Shown piece by piece: positions 61,648 through 64,000 of a stretch of 64,000 nt of DNA. Source of the stretch: BAIKAL-G1 sp943370385 (GTDB lineage: Bacteria; Cyanobacteriota; Cyanobacteriia; PCC-6307; Cyanobiaceae); assembly GCA_943370385.1 (NCBI GenBank), contig CALRQT020000006.1, forward strand, positions 62,001 to 126,000, written 5' to 3'. The notes beneath the pieces were generated by a model. It saw only the letters and a list, made by a program, of their open reading frames with translations. It made no database searches and was not told the DNA's origin. The first letter of the stretch is position 1, and each line of letters begins with the position of its first letter. The position numbers and the translations under genes are program-made.

Positions 61648-63645
61648 TCATTGATTGTTTAGGTACGTCGTTTGCCGTAGGCTACTTTCTAGATGATCCA
61701 TCAATAGACTCGCATCATTAATTTCGAGTTGACCACTACGGATGGCTGACTCGCTGGCGATGCGTAGCCTTTCTAACAATTCATCCGGATTGTGTTCCAT
61801 TATTTCGAGGACTTGGGCATTGGTGTCCCCTTTTACGACATGGTCTAGGCGGTAGTCCCCGTTTTCGTTGAGGCTTATATTCACGGCATTTGTGCTGCCA
61901 AAAAGGTTGTGCAGATTGCCCATCACTTCTTGATAGGCTCCGGCTAGAAACATGCCGATCCAGTAGGGCTCATCTTCCTTAAAGGCATGCAACTCCAGCA
62001 ACGACTTGGATTTGCCGTTGTCAATAAAGCGCTCCAGCTTCCCATCGGAATCGCAGGTTAGATCAGCGAAGCTGCCAAGCTCATCGGGCTTTTCGTTGAG
62101 TCGATGGATTGGCATGACCGGAAAGAGTTGATCAATCGCCCAGGTGTCAGGAGCGGACCTAAATATTGACAGGTTGGCGTAGTAGGTCTTCGCAAGAGCA
62201 GAACGTAGGGCTTTCAATTCTTCTGGAATACTGCTCTCGGGTAATTGCTTCGCGATTCGTTCGGCACAGGCCCATGTGAGTTGTTCTGCCACGGCCCTTT
62301 CGGTGAGATTGAGGTATCCCAGTCGGAAGGCGGCCAGGGCGTCTTCCTTGAACTTGATAGCATCGTTCCAGGCTTCTTGCAGTTTTTCAAGTTTTCGTTG
62401 TGTTGTGAGGGATGGCTCTGATGGCTCTTTGCTTTGCTTTTCTAAGCTGATCAAGGTGTTCAACGTTTCACGCAGATTGCGCACCGTTAATGGTTCTGCA
62501 TCTGACATCGTTGGGATGCTCCTGGGTACCGTTCCTGTCCCCAGCACATCAAAGATTAGGACGCTGAAATGGCTGGCGATGGCACGACCACTTTCGCTCA
62601 CTAGCGTCGGTACGGGTATGCCCCAGGGTTCACAGCACTCCTTGATCGTTGCGACCACATCATTCGCATAATTTTGCAGCGAGTAGTTCTTGGAAGCCGC
62701 AGTCGCCGTTCTGCTGCCGTCATAGTCCACGCCGAGCCCGCCACCGACGTCGAGATACCCCATGGGTGCCCCAAGCTGACTGAGGGAGGCGTAGATCTGG
62801 CCAGCTTCCTGCAGGGCGTCTTTCAGCACACCGATATCATTGATTTGGCTGCCGACATGGAAGTGTAGAAGCTTTAACTCTGGTAGTAGGTTTGCTTCGC
62901 GCAGGGCTTCTACCGTAGCCAGGACATCCGGGATGGCTAATCCAAATTTCGCCTTATCACCGACTGAGCTACCCCAGCGGCCCGTACTGCGGGCTGAAAG
63001 TTTGGCTCGGATGCCAATTAATGGAGCCGCTCCCAATTCCTGGCTGGCCGCTATGATCCGAGCTACCTCATCGGGTTGTTCAATCACGACAACGGGTTGT
63101 CTACCAAGCCGCCGGGCCAGGATTGCGGTCTCGATATAACGTTGGTCTTTGTAACCATTGCAGATCAGCAAGGCCTTGGGGTCATCGAGCAGGGATAGGG
63201 CAATTAATAGCTCCGCTTTGCTGCCAGCTTCTAGTCCAAAATGCCATCGCCTGCCGCTTTCCATCAGCTGCTCCACCACATGGCGCTGTTGGTTGCACTT
63301 GACGGGAAAAACTCCTTGATAGTGGCCTGGGTAGTTGTAAGTGCGTATCGCCTGTTCAAAGGCCTGGTTCAGGTGCTTGAGCCGGTCTTCGAGAATGTTG
63401 TCGAAGCGGATTAATAGGGGTAGGGATAAATTGCGCCCCTGCAGGCCCTTAACGAGTTCCACCAAGTCCAAGACAGGGCCCTGGCCCCCTTGGGGCCTGA
63501 CCTGAACGTGGCCCTGTTCGTTGACTGAGAAATAGGGGTCGCCCCATTGGTCCACCCCGTAAAGGGCGGCACTGTCGGCCACGGTCCAGCCAGCCCCCAT
63601 TCCGCCCTGGCCGAGCGATGTTGAAGCAGCATCGGTGGTGGCCAT
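61648..63645 (-). CDS. speA: biosynthetic arginine decarboxylase
   Basis: PLP enzyme making agmatine, 665 residues. PLP-lysine block VFPVKCNQQRHVVEQLMESG, HFHVGSQINDIGVLKD, GGGLGVDYDGS, and C-terminal SLLELHAFKEDEPYWIGMF. Supplies polyamines. The 3' end is 17 bases from the convergent aquaporin gene, so it marks the far border of the island. Confidence 0.95.
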   Translation of the reverse strand: MATTDAASTSLGQGGMGAGWTVADSAALYGVDQWGDPYFSVNEQGHVQVRPQGGQGPVLDLVELVKGLQGRNLSLPLLIRFDNILEDRLKHLNQAFEQAIRTYNYPGHYQGVFPVKCNQQRHVVEQLMESGRRWHFGLEAGSKAELLIALSLLDDPKALLICNGYKDQRYIETAILARRLGRQPVVVIEQPDEVARIIAASQELGAAPLIGIRAKLSARSTGRWGSSVGDKAKFGLAIPDVLATVEALREANLLPELKLLHFHVGSQINDIGVLKDALQEAGQIYASLSQLGAPMGYLDVGGGLGVDYDGSRTATAASKNYSLQNYANDVVATIKECCEPWGIPVPTLVSESGRAIASHFSVLIFDVLGTGTVPRSIPTMSDAEPLTVRNLRETLNTLISLEKQSKEPSEPSLTTQRKLEKLQEAWNDAIKFKEDALAAFRLGYLNLTERAVAEQLTWACAERIAKQLPESSIPEELKALRSALAKTYYANLSIFRSAPDTWAIDQLFPVMPIHRLNEKPDELGSFADLTCDSDGKLERFIDNGKSKSLLELHAFKEDEPYWIGMFLAGAYQEVMGNLHNLFGSTNAVNISLNENGDYRLDHVVKGDTNAQVLEIMEHNPDELLERLRIASESAIRSGQLEINDASLLMDHLESSLRQTTYLNNQ

Positions 63646-63812
63646 GGAGGGGTAGCTCGATGGCTTGGAATCTAGGGACTTGCCCCGTCCGGTCCCCCTT
63701 GCATCCGGTTTTCCAGTTCGAGCCGATGGGGGCCTTGGCAGTTGGCTGGTTCCCCTTGCTTGCCAAGGGGCAGGGCCGCCACTGACGATGGGCCCACCTT
63801 GATGCCTTTTCC

Positions 63813-64000
63813 ATGGCCGTCGAACGCAGCTTTATTGCCATCAAGCCCGATGGGGTCCAGCGCGGCCTGGTGGGCGAGATCCTCGGCCGATTCGAGCGCA
63901 AGGGCTTCAAGCTGGTAGGGCTTAAGCAGCTCACCCCCAGCCGGGCCCTGGCGGAAAGCCACTACGGAGTCCACAAGGAGCGCCCCTTTTTCGCGGGTCT
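63813..64000 (+). CDS. ndk: nucleoside diphosphate kinase, N-terminal part (runs off the window)
   Basis: Transfers gamma-phosphate between NTPs and NDPs. The first 62 residues are visible: MAVERSFIAIKPDGVQRGLV, then FERKGFKLVGLKQL and SHYGVHKERPFF, the standard Ndk N-terminus. Start is the ATG at 63813, divergent from speA. Confidence 0.95.
   Translation, partial: MAVERSFIAIKPDGVQRGLVGEILGRFERKGFKLVGLKQLTPSRALAESHYGVHKERPFFAG

Overview
The window is a piece of a picocyanobacterial chromosome (Synechococcus/Cyanobium type). Supporting this are a CyanoQ (PsbQ) lipoprotein, a Tic20-family protein, a phytol-kinase-like enzyme, a cyanobacterial group 2 sigma factor, DUF3134 and DUF2227 proteins, an IctB-like O-antigen-ligase-family protein and very GC-rich housekeeping genes.

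Core blocks. 1-7007: polyphosphate kinase (C-terminal part), sigma factor, phytol/dolichol-kinase-like protein, DAHP synthase, aconitase B. 7633-9978: a YdeP-like molybdopterin oxidoreductase. 17128-40831: radical SAM/B12 protein, O-antigen ligase family protein, purU, psbQ, FAD oxidoreductase, dnaK, aroE, tic20, rpsF, argG, mraY, purT, an LCP-family protein, a DUF1400-type hydrolase, katG, mazG, a DUF2227 protein; then a tRNA-Val(TAC) at 40880. 61648-64000: speA and the start of ndk.

Integron. Between the oxidoreductase and the radical SAM gene (10136-17101) is a chromosomal integron that I read directly from the sequence. It has five well-formed attC sites, each with GTTRRRY/RYYYAAC boxes and imperfect complementary arms carrying extrahelical bases, plus one attC collapsed to its two core boxes. 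Each site lies just 3' of a minus-strand cassette gene. The cassettes are: a SNIPE-like membrane-anchored DUF4041/GIY-YIG nuclease, a broken glyoxalase-fold gene, mazEF, a membrane protein, a Fic protein, and hicBA with a frameshifted hicA. Beside the array is a truncated intI whose catalytic Tyr is Asp and which points the same way as the cassettes. The platform therefore looks dead but still carries defence and toxin-antitoxin cassettes. A separate relE-type pseudogene and a perfect 50-bp palindrome lie at 7130-7495.

Accessory island. From about 41.3 kb, just after the tRNA, to about 61.6 kb the sequence is AT-richer and the genes are metabolic. Part one has SnoaL-like proteins, a GMC oxidoreductase, a flavodoxin, a rotted IS3-family element, and a five-gene minus-strand operon (DJ-1/PfpI, ThDP-dependent decarboxylase-like enzyme, two NTF2-like proteins, VOC protein) ending in a clear terminator. 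Part two is a divergent carbohydrate locus: glgX, an AGE-epimerase-like/STAS fusion and a TPR-2OG oxygenase on one strand; a repetitive beta-rich protein of unknown function and an aquaglyceroporin on the other. I cannot name the pathway of either part.
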